DNA of 64,000 nucleotides from Sipunculus nudus. Lineage: Eukaryota > Annelida > Sipuncula > Golfingiida > Sipunculidae. Positions 1-13,211 of the stretch are shown here, in pieces. Location: contig CM049307.1 of assembly GCA_026874595.1 (NCBI GenBank), positions 55,201,870 through 55,265,869 of the forward strand, read 5' to 3'. Every line of letters starts with the position of its first letter. The stretch's first letter is position 1. The notes under the pieces were generated by a model, which saw only the letters and a list, made by a program, of their open reading frames with translations, did not search any database and was not told the origin of the DNA. Both the position numbers and the translations under genes were made by a program.

Positions 1-994
1 ATATGAAAAATGAAAAAAATCATATCCATTCATGGTGACGTTATATTCAACATAAAAAGGAATGACTTTATATATATATTTATAAATATAAAAAATTATT
101 TACATTTATTTCCTGTAATTAGTATAATGAAATATTGCATTACGTATCTCAATACCTACGCTTCCACGTATGGCAGTATTTTAAGTAATACGAAAATTCA
201 GGCGATACCTTGCCCTGTCCAGTCATTCGACATGGCGGAAAAAGAAAACCTTGTTCTTACCAAAATTTTAACTGGCAAACATCTGCCGGTTTATATACAA
301 CAGTAGCAATTTTAATTCACGCTTCATTCACAGGATTATATAACGCACTCGGTGCACACTACCTAATGCGGCTCAAGCCCATTTCCTTCAATTACAGCTG
401 CGGTTGGAACTTCCACTTTTTCGACGTGGAAGTCCTGGTGCCTCATTTTCGAAACTTATTGATTAAAAAGGGTTACTCAGATTCAGGTATTTACGTATTT
501 GAACATTCCCATTTGAACATTGAACAGCCTAATTTGACACAAATGTCCTACAATAGACTTTTCCCGCATATTCTAACGACATCTGGCAGCGACGACTGAC
601 ACTATGTTCGGGACCGTTAAACCGACGAATAATACTACATTTGCTCTATCTTCAATGATAAAAATAAAAAAATCGTATCTACAAAGGTCAGGTTCCTATT
701 CCCGAGGTCTCTCGTCCATGTATGTGGTTTCAAACCTGTATTTATTTGCTTGATAGACCAGATCATAGAAGACCACCGTTAAGTCCAGCCTTTATATGCA
801 TTGAATAATCATTGGAAAACGGAATAATTGCATAACTAATACATTTATCGTGCAAAAAGACAATGTTATTGAATGAGAAACCCATATGTGTAAATACTAG
901 TCTGATAAACTACTGTAATTGATATATTACAAGTCTGTTTTGGGGCTGGTGACATCTATATCCAGCTTTGACCTCGCTGATCCATATAAGGCCA
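1..994. repeat. Divergent 3' flank of a preceding TRIM/NAT module
   Basis: This stretch holds no gene I can support. It aligns by eye with the sequences just downstream of the other TRIM copies: 35035-35830, and in part 9836-11220 and 20063-21450. Shared landmarks are the 'catggtgacgt' string near 35 and the 'gacatggcggaaaaagaa' string near 229. The short open frames at 10-306 and 210-599 lie in this noncoding repeat. Divergence from the other copies is much greater than between the two 10.2-kb copies, so it belongs to an older duplication round. Confidence 0.6.
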
Positions 995-2770
995 GATCAC
1001 ATGAAAGGCCAACGGAAAAATCTGATAATCTAATCTCACAGACATATTTCTCCTGGTCATTCCATATTATCACCTCCGAAGGAGTTGAATAAGAAAATAT
1101 ATACATTTCTACTTCTTTAGTTTTGCCTGAACATTCATGATACCCGTATCTGCAGCTAAACATTTTGAACCACGCCAAATTTTCATTTTTGTTATATTTC
1201 CGTAAAGAATCATTTTCCTTGACCGGATGATAATAATGTTCCCCTTTGTTTCGAATGAAGGAAAACAATTTCATGAGGAAGTTATTTTATATAAGTTCAG
1301 AAAGTGTAGGTCTTTGCCATCTGCAAACATCTCAAAAAACATTCCTTCCTCTCTACCCGCACATAACACCCTCCCACTATTTGCTGAAACACGGTTGATA
1401 GTGCGCTATGCTACATACATAGATAAAATCCATTTTCTTACAATCGCACAACACTAGTCCTTTTTCCTCCTCCAGACACTAAGACAGCAGTTCCATCTGG
1501 TAGAGCGCCTATGCAAAATCGAGCTACTATCCTGTCGCCATGGTTACTTTGATTATAGCAGGTTTTTCTTTCGAATTAACGTTTGGTCTTTTACATAATA
1601 TATTCTAGTTTTGTCTCATTTTCATCCTTCGACTCCGTGTCTGTTATCTTCCCGATGTCTGAAAATAATTGTGCAAAGGACAATTTTTTGTTGCTCTGTG
1701 ATTTTGATCCACATTTTGTTGGTTTATTCGTGCATTCCTCACTTTAATGGAATTTTTTTACCGAAAGAAATATTTAATCCTTTATGGAATTTAATATGAT
1801 CAGGTTCGTTAAAACATCAAAGGTCTTCCCCACTTTTTTTAGAAATTGCCCTTTCATCTCCAGTTCCCGGCAAGAGAGAACAAGTTCACAGTCACTCTTT
1901 TGCTAGCTCTTAATTGGTATGCTTTCCGTTGCACTTTCAGATATTTTTCTTGCACGATAATCCCTTGCTGTGAAACATTCAAGTACTTTTCGATTAGATC
2001 TTTTAGTGTCCCTTCTTTCTGGTCATCTAAATTCTTTCTGATAGAGAGCGCCGATTCATCAATTTCTCTTCTCACTTCTGTGAAATGTTCGACAAGACTT
2101 CTATACTGAAAAAAAAATGATCTTTGTCTCTTCTATCCTTCTTTTAATGCTCTCTTCCATTGGCTGAAATATGGCCCTGATCTGCCTCGCCATTTAAAAA
2201 CTTCTTTTACAGCGTCAGGATGTGAGCCATGCGTACCATTTAACAAGCAATCTGTGCACCAGAGTACATTGCATGCATTGCAGAAGTGTACATATTTACA
2301 CCCATGGTCTTTACAGAAACCTACGCACTTTTATTTGACCCCTATAGCTTTAAGGGTACCATGGGATGACTCTGAAATCCAGGTTACTTGTTATGCTCAT
2401 TACACAGTTCTCACAAAAGCCTCCGGTAACCAGATTGATTGTTGCAAGGATAAAGTCTCCTCTTACCAGCTGGTTTTGCACAACTCAACCGTCCGCTGCG
2501 AACGGATTATCCCATTTGTTTGCTCTAAAATTGCTCTAAATTTAATGGCAGATCTAAAACATCCCCATTGTGTAGAGTCGTAAGCTGGCGACAATTTGGA
2601 CAGGGAATATAGTTTCCTACACGATACCGTTTAGACATGGTGTGCAGAATGTACGCAAGCACTGCAATGTGCGAGGCGAACGACTTAGCAGGGGGATTCA
2701 AGCAAACCTGACACGTCAAAACTTGCTCTGCTTCACTCAGTGATATGTCTTCTTGATCCGAGGTGGCCAT
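905..2770 (-). pseudogene. TRIM-type RING/B-box/propeller pseudogene, copy A
   Basis: On the minus strand this is a broken copy of the TRIM gene at 21575-23586. The start is recognisable (MATSDQEDISLSEAEQVLTC), and the first RING pair C-x2-C is kept. A frameshift then replaces the C-x-H-x2-C-x2-C core, so the zinc site is lost; the C-P-x-C end of the RING returns in the original frame. Later parts show coiled-coil-like pieces (1854-2075) and propeller pieces (927-1274) in different frames. About 150 bp of the propeller are deleted relative to the other copy (its 21690-21850). The linker also carries a frame change. Several independent lesions make it a pseudogene at the protein level; transcription is unknown. 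Confidence 0.85.
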
Positions 2771-2979
2771 ATTTCAACCTGAAATATTCCTGAAATTTAG
2801 CCTAACGTGCTTTTTTGTAAACCATTCCTTCTGTTAAAAAAGATTCATTTCGAAGGTTTTCCAATCCAGTGGTTCTATTTTATTCAAATTTATTCGGCTA
2901 TATTCCTGTCTGATGATTCCTGGCTGAATTTTCCAGTGTTGACAGAATGAAAAAAAGTGACAATAAAAGCATGATTTTT

Positions 2980-4070
2980 TTTTCAGGTTTTGTTCATCTG
3001 TTAGTCTCATCCTTGGTCAATTTCGATCAAAGATCACTCCGCTAAAGGTTTTCGATGTTAAATGTTATGTTGAATATGAAACGCACCTATTTGCTTACCT
3101 TCACCACTAGTTGTCCACGTGTTTTCATTTTGGTATGCAGATTGAATAGGTGCCCTATATTACAACGACGATGTCGTTTTACTATACGACAGGATATTAA
3201 ATCGACGAAAAAATAACTATTAATCTTAGAATTAACCGTTAGACAACTCCTTGGAAACGTCATTTTTCCATATGTTAAATATCATGGCAAAACTGTCTTT
3301 AGTAACATTATGTTCATCTCGTATGATGAACCGTTCCCCTGCCCTTCATAGCGTACCACCTAATATATAAGAGAGATGACGTTATGGGAAGTTTCTATGT
3401 CGCAACATTGATGGTTTGAACGGGTACAGCTTTTTTTTAACGAAAACGCGCAATTTAAGCACGCAAACAGATTTTAGACGATGTATTTGCTCCACCCTTA
3501 AGTTATTCATAATCGCCATTTCCTTATGTAGGGAGCATGCACTTTTTTTCTTTTGCAGATGTATTTTGAACTGCGCCTAACTGCAAAGAAGGGAAGTATG
3601 AAGACCACAGAATACCTTTTTGCAGCAAAGGAGGTGTTTTGTCGTCCTGATCGCGGAGTGCTCCGTATCGGCAGTAACCCTGGAAATCTAATTTTATGTC
3701 GCTGTCTCCTGGCTACATGGGAAAACGTCGCCGATGTGGTAGAGGAATATCCAGTCTACGCCACAGTGAATGACGTCATTGAGTAACGTCAGTATAGAAC
3801 AAAAGATAACATCTGCTTATTAAACTCCTTTTCCGGCGACCAGTCTAAAACGGATTCCTCCAGCACTTTCAGTTTAACATGCAGTTAGTAGTTAAACGAA
3901 ATCCCGAGGAGGTGGTGCCCTTTTTTATTTAGCTTTACATACCCCTCAGTCTGATGGGAGCGGATATCAAACGTATCCTGGAAGAAACTGGCGATATACT
4001 AAAAGCAAACGAATTTATTTCTTCATAATTGAAACATTTTGTCAGGAATTTGCAGCACAAACACTAATAT
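2980..4070 (+). pseudogene. NAT16-like acetyltransferase pseudogene, copy A
   Basis: This is a remnant of the three-exon NAT16-like gene seen intact at 36410-38711. No exon 1 is visible. The exon-2 acceptor region (near 2983) runs straight into sequence that lies just past the exon-2 donor in the intact copy (near 3030-3060), so almost all of exon 2 is deleted. Exon 3 starts after a good polypyrimidine-AG at 3558 (frame from 3559) and stays open to a premature stop at 3784-3786. The rest of exon 3, including the 'GADIK.ILEETGDIL' region near 3960-4010, survives but is out of frame. Upstream, head to head, lies the TRIM pseudogene. Confidence 0.8.
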
Positions 4071-5940
4071 ATGAACCATCGAAACCATTTTTACTTTGCT
4101 GCTCCATCCATCAGTGTATACAAAGGGGTTTACATGATTATTTGCATCTCATTTCATTCCTGCAACCCTTACAGCTATCAAAAGAGTGGGCGAATTCGCA
4201 GCATACTGGGATAAAAAATACTTATGTATCAAATTGTATATCGATAGTGAGTGGTTTCTGCTGTTGCTAGACTCATTTGTTAAAACTAAGAAAACCCACA
4301 CACAGGCCCTCTTTTGTTGGAAAGATACTTAACACGTTCTCTCTAGAATACAATGCCTATAATTACTGGTCTGAGGCCTAAACACAGCTTGTATACTTAA
4401 TGTGTGTAATCAATTTCTGTTTCATGTACCTTTCCAGTTCATGATTGGATTTATACATTTTATTTTATATCGGCACTTCTTTAACAAATGAATATTTGGA
4501 TGCATATATTATCTTTAAAACACTTTAAATCAAGTCTTTAGGTAATAACTTGGATCATAAAATGATTAATTGTTTTTAATTTTAACCAAAAAAAAATATT
4601 TTAACAAAAAAAAAATGAAATACTTTTGAGTTTTATTAGGCAGAAGAAATAATGTTCATCGAGTCCGGTTATAAAGGTTAGACTAGGTTATGTATCTTTT
4701 TTACTAAACACGTCTTAAGTACAAAAGTGCCATTACTGTTGAATATTCAAGGTATATTTGATTTTATATTATATAACCATGTTTGTGTTTAAATGTATAC
4801 CAATTTAATGATACGTGTTTTAAACGCTGTTATGAATTCTGTGATTATAATAAAACTTTATTGGTATTCAAACAAAAGCTTTACGGGTTATATGGCATGA
4901 ACACATTGTAGAGTATTAAGGGTTCATAATAAAGTTTCTGAATTTGGTCTTTGTAAATGTTTCATGAGCAATTTATTTTCTTTGTATTCAGATTTTTACT
5001 AATCCTGATTTCATAATATGTATAGAATAGCCTTCAATGTTAATTCAAATAATGGAATTCAGGTATAACTTATAAGAGTTGCAGGACAATATATAATCTT
5101 TTCTTTGTAGATAACTCGATTGGTTTATTATGTTGCAGCTTTTTTTTTGTCTAATTGCACCATCACTGGCCTGTCCTTATTTTATCCTCTGTGATACTTA
5201 AGGTAAACTTGATTGATTAACGTTTTTTGTGTTTTTTTTTTTGTTGGAGGACGCACTGTATGTTGGGTGTCAGTTCGGAACGGGGGACCTAGCCCTCTGA
5301 ATGGCTTTGAAAGCCCCTTTGCTATTTCTTGTAAAGCTCTCTCGTTATGTTAAAAGTCATTCATTTACTCCTAGTAGATGCCTTGTGATATTTTGCTTCT
5401 ATAATTTTAATTTCCTTAAAAATATATTTAAGGCAATGTCTTGGTTATGCGCAAGAATTCTGGACTTTCGGTGCGACAAATTACATGTGCAGTCATTATT
5501 CTAAATCTCAACAGAGGAAAATTAAATTGTAACAGTTGTAAAAAAATGGCACAGGAATTTCAAATTTCACATAATGACAACTTTTGATTGGTACTTTGTG
5601 GAAATCTAAAATAAAATCACTGTGACGTATGGGACGAAAGGATAATTTTGAGCACCTGAGAAGTTAAGACTCCAGCCAACGTAAAAATCATACAAAAACA
5701 CGTGAGTGGGCCATATTAACAAGGAACTGCTAATATCCGATCTGCTAATCGGGTTATAATAATGTTAACAACTGGAGAAGACCCAAATCTTACAATTACA
5801 TTATTGCTTTCTCGATTATAGTTTATTCATATGTAATGTATAGAACGCTAATGCTGTCTACCGTTGATATAGGCGGTTACGGGGAAATATGGATATCAGT
5901 TTTTGCTTAATACAAATCCAAAAAAGGAAGACTAAAAGGG
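4070..5940. other. Noncoding downstream flank of NAT copy A
   Basis: No gene seen. The sequence from about 4740 to 5640 aligns by eye with 25850-26700 and 39340-39790, the downstream flanks of other NAT copies. It is therefore part of the duplicated module rather than a separate gene. The short open frame at 5301-5504 is not kept in the other copies. Confidence 0.6.
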
Positions 5941-6240
5941 AGTGCTTCATTCCATGACAATAAGGGCACGAATGCATACCTTTCTGTGCTAATTGTTTGA
6001 GCACGGAGGCAATTCCTCCTATACTAAAAAGTTAAGTGTATGAATGCACACCTGCCTGTACTTACTGTTAGGTTATGAATGAACACTTCCTGTACTAACT
6101 GTTAGGGCACGAAGTAAACTATCCTGTACTATATGTTCAGGCATGAATGCACACCTCTTTAATAATTGTTAGGGTTCCTGTATTAACCAATGGTGACTGA
6201 ATGCATACTTGCCTGTATTAATTGTTGGCGCAGGAATACA
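5940..6240 (+). repeat. Degenerate ~40-bp tandem repeat
   Basis: About seven degenerate units of 38-42 bp, built around 'atgaatgcacacctgcctgt' and 'ctaactgttagggcacgaa'. Each pairs an 'atgcacac' motif with a 'tgttagg' motif. Related units occur at 43905-44110. The array sits directly before the 70-bp minisatellite. Confidence 0.65.
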
Positions 6241-7520
6241 CCCATTCTTAACACCCAATGGAAACAGTAATGACAATTAAGACAATGTGGCAATGTTTGG
6301 TTTAACACGGAAATACACCAGCAATACCTATTCTGAGCAGTAATGACGAATAAGACATAGTGGCAATGCTGAATTCACACATAATTTGAACACCAGCTCC
6401 CATATTTAGCATTAATGATACATCAGACATTGGGGCAATGTCAAATTATTACACAGCAACAGATCATCACATCCATTATGGACAATAATAAGAGCTAGAC
6501 GTTGTAGCAATGTATAATTTTTCACAGCAACAGATCTTTACATCCATTCTGAAAAATGACAAATAAGACACTGTGGCAATGTCTAATATTACACAGCAAC
6601 AGGTCAACATATCCATTCTGAACAGTGATGGCAGCTAAACATTATATAAATGTCGGTTTTTAAAACACAATAGAACACCAACACCCATTCTTACTAGTAA
6701 TGAGAAATCAGACATTGAAGCAATTTCTAAAATTTCAAAACAACAAATCATCACATCCAATCTGAATAGAGACAGCAAGACATTGTGTCAATGCTTGGTT
6801 TAACACAGCAACATATCAACACATCCATGTGCAGTGTCTAATATTACACAGCAACAGATCAACACATCCTTCACATCCATTTTGCCCGGTTTTACACAGA
6901 AATAAACCAGCAACTTTATTCTAAGCAGTAATGACAAATAAGACAAAGTGGCAATGTCTGATGTTACACAGAAATAGAACACCAACACATAATTTTAGCA
7001 GTAATAGCGAATCAGACACTGTGGTAATGCGAAACATATAACAGCAACAGATCATCACATCCATTCTGAACAATAATGAGAGCTAGACATTTTAGCAGTG
7101 CCTAATATTTCACAGGAACAGATCATCACATCCATTCTGAACAGTAATGGCAGCTAGACATTGAAGCAATGTCCTGTTTTACACAGCAACAGATCATCAC
7201 ATCCATTCTGAACAGTAATAACAGCTAGACATTATGTAAATGTCTGTTTTTACACAACAACAGATCATCACATCCATTATGAACAGTAATGACAGCTAGA
7301 CATTGCGGCAGTATTCGGTTTCACACAGCCAGAAATCATCACATCAATTCTGAACAGTGACAGCTAGACATTGTGGCAATGCTTGATTTTTCACAGCAAC
7401 AGATAAACACATCCATTCTGAACAGTAATGATGGTTAGACGTTGTTGAAATATCTATTTTTGCACAAGAATATATCACCAGGTCCGTTCTGAACATAAAA
7501 AAAACATGCCTTAGAGAACA
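6240..7520 (+). repeat. 70-bp minisatellite, copy 1
   Basis: A tandem array with a period of about 67-71 bp and roughly 18 degenerate units. Each unit contains 'cacagcaacagatcatcaca', then 'tccattctgaacagtaatga', then 'agctagacattgtggcaatg'. Open frames in the array (for example 6800-6988 and 7344-7535) are products of the repeat and have no coding support. The same array, with the same boundaries, is present in copy 2. Confidence 0.85.
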
Positions 7521-9950
7521 AGACTGTGGCCACATACATACCTTTATGTCTCCAAGAAAACTTCAATTTGAATCAATACAGCTGCTCACAACTGCAAGTA
7601 GAGACCTCATCTTGTTATCAGAACGTTTTTGCAAAAGATATAGAATAATATTTTTTTCTGGAGACAATGATAAAATAAACTAAAAAATAAAAAGCAAAGA
7701 AGTAATATTAAATAACAAGAAACAATGTATCATTACTGTTATTGGATTAATATTCATTCCACATCGAAAAATGTATTGCAACGGTGCAGAATCATACACA
7801 AAAATGATTGGCGCACACTGGTCAATACCCTATCAAGACTTCAGACACAATATACCTCGTCATTATTTGGTAGCTAAACACTGTCCTTTAGTCCAGAGAA
7901 AGGGTATCTGGATTATGTTACATAACAGAAGTATATGGATAATTAATCGGGGATTCAAATAAGATGGACGCCAGGGAGACAACATTATTAAATAATACAT
8001 AAACAGAGAACATGATAATACAAAGCAAATTTCCAAAGATAAAGAGAGACCATGTTATAGGAAGGCATAAATTGATAACAGAAAACACCATAATATAGCA
8101 TGTCAAAAGTCAAAAACATAAATGATATTAATGGGAAATTGTCACGTAAAAAGCAGTATCTCTGTGGACTCTGCAGATGGCAAAAACTTCCTAAGGAGAG
8201 CATTAAACGCATAAACAGATTGCATGAATGAATCCGTTCTCAGAATACGGACATCACGGGGAAACAATATGGACTTCTCGCCTACTCAGGTTAAGTTTGA
8301 AGTGTTGAAATATTTCCTTGTATCAAAATTTATCTCTGGTACAGAGACCACACAGCCAGGAAATGTTTATTTATGTCACTCAACGCAATTGTCCACATCT
8401 GAATCGTTTTATAACATTAAAATGTACTAAATGTTTGCTTGGGTCAATAGAAGGAAGAAATTAAGAAATAATGTTTCCTCCTACACCTTCAAACGAAATG
8501 CGTTCTTCCTAAGGTGGAAGCTGTCACTTTTAATCCAGCCTTCCTTGAAATATATACAATTTGTTAAACTTGACCGTTGATACCTTGATTATAAATCCTT
8601 CTTAACTTCCCAGGACAGGAATCCTATTCCAAATCAGACTCTTTATTGGATATTGATAAGCTTCATTTCTATATTTTGATTTTCTAATGCCAAATCCATT
8701 GCAGGAAAAAAATACTTTTCTCTAGTATTCGAACAACTCTGCCCATGAAGAACTAGTGGAAAACCAATAATTTCGACGTGCGACCTCCAATGCCGGTTGT
8801 TAGTGGGTAAAATGGCAGCTCCAATGAGATCCCATTTTGTTATACCTTGATATATAAAGCTGTCAGGGGTTGATAAAGATGTGAGAATGAGACAGAAAAG
8901 TAATCAGAAGTCAGCTAGTAGTTTTCCCACGAGAATGTTTGAACACAACAGCGGACAATGTGATATACAATATACATAATCACGCTGTTCTATGGATGTC
9001 AATTATGAAAACAAAATAAAAATTTAGAAATATTCATAACAGTTTTAAAAAGACATGTTTTGGTAAAGGAATCTTAATAAAGATGTGGTTTTCAGTAGCC
9101 TTTCAGGATGTGATATTAGCAATATAATTAATTGCTAGATTATCGAGTATGTATATTGCATTTAGTATTGTGTGATACCAATAGAATTTCCCTTCAATAT
9201 TTTATATTAGGGAATATATTGTATAAAAGGAATATATAAAATATTCAACAAGACAGATACTGGGACGGACTATAGGTATTTTTGTATTGTACAATATACC
9301 TTATTAAGTTGAAATGAGTCCCTCAGTAATTAGTTTCAACAATTCAGGACGATTGTGTTTCATTTTATATTTTCAGAAAAATTATAAAAAAAAGAAAAAA
9401 AATTACATGGAAAATGTTTTATTTCCTGAATCCCAGTCACATAGAATGTTACACACATATATGTATATCCTCTATACATCCGTGTCTTCAAATTTATATT
9501 TCTTGTAGCACAAAGTGAAACAAAATAATTCACAGTTGATTATTTCAGAACAAATAAACCAACCAGCGAAACACCAGAAGTGCTTTTCATCCATTAGCGA
9601 GCTATCTCTTGCTTAAAGGGTTGTGAGCTATTAACGATACATATAGTTTTCAATACATCAATATCTTACCCAGCCTTACTTATTGTGGCAAAAGTAAGCT
9701 TCCTATTTCAGATTTAGACATTTTAACTTGATTAGAATCAAGGAAATACTAAAAGGTAAGCCGCTAATGTATATATAAACACTTCTCAGAGCGTTAAAGT
9801 CAACATTCTCAATTAGACTCGACTTAAAATAATCAGTATATCCTTTCATGGTGACGTATATCTAACATAATAATGAATAAATAAATAAATAAATTTATAA
9901 ATCTATGCATATATAAAGTAAATTTATTTATTGTAATTACCCCCCTCCCC
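7520..9950. other. AT-rich noncoding spacer of the module
   Basis: No gene, RNA or clear repeat array seen. Two stretches recur in the older module further right, which shows that the spacer was part of the duplicated unit: 8640-8960 matches about 32930-33210, and 9550-9640 matches about 34770-34850. The short open frames here (7771-7962, 8224-8430, 9314-9508) lack homology or codon support. Confidence 0.5.
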
Positions 9951-9954
9951 CTAG

Positions 9955-10170
9955 CCTAGCGATCGGGGTTATGTTTTGGGCAGCAAATTTTTGTTTGTAT
10001 ATATGTGTATTAGTTTGTTTGAAGCACAATTACACTAAAAGTCCTCAACGGAGTTTGATGAAATTTTCAGGCTAGCTGAGCGATTATACTAGGAACAATT
10101 AATTAAATTTGGGGGGGGGGGCGATCCATGCGTAAATAACCCCGGAAGCAGCTCCAGTGTTTTATTAGGG
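9955..10170 (+). repeat. Dispersed 'ggttatgttttg' repeat, copy 1
   Basis: An interspersed repeat with the order 'cggggttatgttttgggcag', a pyrimidine-rich part with repeated 'tttgt', then 'gtcctcaacggagtttgatg', a 'gctagctgagcgat' segment and a G-run. Relatives on the plus strand are at 10497-10620 and on the minus strand at 62040-62600, 62850-62960 and 63130-63240. No coding capacity or terminal repeats are seen, so the class is unknown. Confidence 0.6.
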
Positions 10171-10496
10171 GACTATGTCATTATTGTTGACACTGGAACG
10201 TAACAGTAGACGATATGGCCATATTTATAGTGATTCATAGAGGAAAATAACGTCACTCCATTCGTACGTGTCGTTTCCTTGTAGGGTGTCAGTAAATCAA
10301 CGAACAGCATTGGGGCCATGTCGTACCGATCGTTTTTTTCCGGATACGCATTTCGCATGCCGGATTCGCGCACGAGGAAACTCACCTCCTTCATTTCTCA
10401 ATACGTGTACCTATTTTATACGCTTCCGCATCCGCGTTCCGTACATAGAAACCTAAGCTTACGTCTGTAAATATATTCGACCTTACCTCTTTATTA

Positions 10497-10620
10497 CCTC
10501 CGCCAAGCGGCAGAGGTTATGTTTTTGTGGGTGTTGGTGTAAAATAAGTCCAAAAGTGATTGACGGATCTTCCCTAATTCTTCAGGATGGCTCGGCAATG
10601 ATGAAAGGAAAAAAATAAAT
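10497..10620 (+). repeat. Dispersed repeat, second shortened copy
   Basis: It begins 'cctccgccaagcggcagagg' and continues with 'ttatgtttttgtgg' and 'ggatggctcggcaatgatga'. These are the same landmarks as in the repeat at 9955-10170, with a shorter middle. Confidence 0.55.
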
Positions 10621-10639
10621 TTTGATACGTAAACAAATA

Positions 10640-11229
10640 GTTGAACCAAGAATATTTTAATGGAACAATGCTACTACTCTAGCAGTTCCATAGTAGGGTA
10701 ATGAGCTAACTTGGAAGGGGTCTGCGCTGTCTGAGTGATTATGTTGTCGGCACAATAAGACAAGATATTGCATTAAGAAACATACGGGAGATACCAAGCC
10801 CGTCAAGTCAATCGACATGGTTGGAAAAAAAAACCTTTTTTTCATTCACATTATTGACTAGCAACCATCTGCTAGTTTATAAATTTATATATTAGCTTAT
10901 TAGCATTATGGGGCTCAAGTCATTATCCTTCAATAACAGCTGCAGTTGGAACGTCCACTTTTCGACGTGGCAGTCCTTGTGCCTCTTTTTCGAAATTGAT
11001 TGGTTTATAGGGTCGCTCGGAGTCAGGTATTCACGTATTTGAACATTCCTCATGTAAAATCAGAACCAGATTTTACACAGATGTCACACAGTACCCTTTT
11101 CATCACATAAGAACGACCTCTGGTGACCACGATTGACACTCCCGAGGTCACATGTCCGTGCATGTTGTTTCAAATCTTGTATTTATTGCTTAATAGACCT
11201 GAACACAGAAGACCAACGTTACGGCCACC
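10640..11229. repeat. TRIM 3' flank closing tandem copy 1
   Basis: Noncoding. Homologous to 190-790 and 35240-35830 (landmarks 'caagtcaatcgacatgg' and 'gacgtggcagtccttg') and nearly identical to 20868-21457. It ends at the duplication junction at 11224-11231, where 'cggccacc' runs into 'tgatcacatgaaagg'. Confidence 0.6.
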
Positions 11230-11230
11230 T

Positions 11231-13002
11231 GATCACATGAAAGGCCAACGGAAAAATCTGATAATCTAATCTCACAGACATATTTCTCCTGGTCATTCCA
11301 TATTATCACCTCCGAAGGAGTTGAATAAGAAAATATATACATTTCTACTTCTTTAGTTTTGCCTGAACATTCATGATACCCGTATCTGCAGCTAAACATT
11401 TTGAACCACGCCAAATTTTCATTTTTGTTATATTTCCGTAAAGAATCATTTTCCTTGACCGGATGATAATAATGTTCCCCTTTGTTTCGAATGAAGGAAA
11501 ACAATTTCATGAGGAAGTTATTTTATATAAGTTCAGAAAGTGTAGGTCTTTGCCATCTGCAAACATCTCAAAAAACATTCCTTCCTCTCTACCCGCACAT
11601 AACACCCTCCCACTATTTGCTGAAACACGGTTGATAGTGCGCTATGCTACATACATAGATAAAATCCATTTTCTTACAATCGCACAACACTAGTCCTTTT
11701 TCCTCCTCCAGACACTAAGACAGCAGTTCCATCTGGTAGAGCGCCTATGCAAAATCGAGCTACTATCCTGTCGCCATGGTTACCTTTGATTATAGCAGGT
11801 TTTTCTTTCGAATTAACGTTTGGTCTTTTACATAATATATTCTAGTTTTGTCTCATTTTCATCCTTCGACTCCGTGTCTGTTATCTTCCCGATGTCTGAA
11901 AATAATTGTGCAAAGGACAATTTTTTGTTGCTCTGTGATTTTGATCCACATTTTGTTGGTTTATTCGTGCATTCCTCACTTTAATGGAATTTTTTTACCG
12001 AAAGAAATATTTAATCCTTTATGGAATTTAATATGATCAGGTTAAAACATCAAAGGTCTTCCCCACTTTTTTTAGAAATTGCCCTTTCATCTCCAGTTCC
12101 CGGCAAGAGAGAACAAGTTCACAGTCACTCTTTTGCTAGCTCTTAATTGGTATGCTTTCCGTTGCACTTTCAGATATTTTTCTTGCACGATAATCCCTTG
12201 CTGTGAAACATTCAAGTACTTTTCGATTAGATCTTTTAGTGTCCCTTCTTTCTGGTCATCTAAATTCTTTCTGATAGAGAGCGCCGATTCATCAATTTCT
12301 CTTCTCACTTCTGTGAAATGTTCGACAAGACTTCTATACTGAAAAAAAATGATCTTTGTCTCTTCTATCCTTCTTTTAATGCTCTCTTCCATTGGCTGAA
12401 ATATGGCCCTGATCTGCCTCGCCATTTAAAAACTTCTTTTACAGCGTCAGGATGTGAGCCATGCGTACCATTTAACAAGCAATCTGTGCACCAGAGTACA
12501 TTGCATGCATTGCAGAAGTGTACATATTTACACCCATGGTCTTTACAGAAACCTACGCACTTTTATTTGACCCCTATAGCTTTAAGGGTACCATGGGATG
12601 ACTCTGAAATCCAGGTTACTTGTTATGCTCATTACACAGTTCTCACAAAAGCCTCCGGTAACCAGATTGATTGTTGCAAGGATAAAGTCTCCTCTTACCA
12701 GCTGGTTTTGCACAACTCAACCGTCCGCTGCGAACGGATTATCCCATTTGTTTGCTCTAAAATTGCTCTAAATTTAATGGCAGATCTAAAACATCCCCAT
12801 TGTGTAGAGTCGTAAGCTGGCGACAATTTGGACAGGGAATATAGTTTCCTACACGATACCGTTTAGACATGGTGTGCAGAATGTATGCAAGCACTGCAAT
12901 GTGCGAGGCGAACGACTTAGCAGGGGGATTCAAGCAAACCTGACACGTCAAAACTTGCTCTGCTTCACTCAGTGATATGTCTTCTTGATCCGAGGTGGCC
13001 AT
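11231..13002 (-). pseudogene. TRIM-type RING/B-box/propeller pseudogene, copy B
   Basis: Tandem twin of the pseudogene at 905-2770, with the same start peptide, the same RING-destroying frameshift and the same propeller deletion. It lacks the last part of the gene because the duplication junction cuts it near 11231. One A fewer in a homopolymer near 12345 joins two coiled-coil fragments into a single 112-codon frame (12087-12425), so the twins differ in frame there. Part of the coiled coil is readable, but a functional protein is not expected. Confidence 0.85.
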
Positions 13003-13211
13003 ATTTCAACCTGAAATATTCCTGAAATTTAGCCTAACGTGCTTTTTTGTAAACCATTCCTTCTGTTAAAAAAGATTCATTTCGAAGGTTTTCCAATCCA
13101 GTGGTTCTATTTTATTCAAATTTATTCGGCTATATTCCTGTCTGATGATTCCTGGCTGAATTTTCCAGTGTTGACAGAATGAAAAAAAGTGACAATAAAA
13201 GCATGATTTTT

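Larger units (their letters stand above)
995..11229. repeat. Tandem segmental duplication, copy 1 (10.2 kb)
   Basis: Bases 995-11229 reappear at 11231-21457 in the same orientation and order. By eye I find only about fifteen differences: roughly seven substitutions, several homopolymer length changes, a 4-base deletion near 1806 and a deletion of several bases near 4863. Identity is therefore about 99.8 percent. The block contains a TRIM pseudogene, a NAT16-like pseudogene, a degenerate 40-bp repeat, a 70-bp minisatellite and two dispersed-repeat copies. It could be a very recent true duplication or two haplotypes placed in series by the assembler. Confidence 0.95.

Noticed and set aside
6240-7520. 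CRISPR array
   Set aside because: The 70-bp units are contiguous and degenerate without unique spacers, and the genome is eukaryotic.
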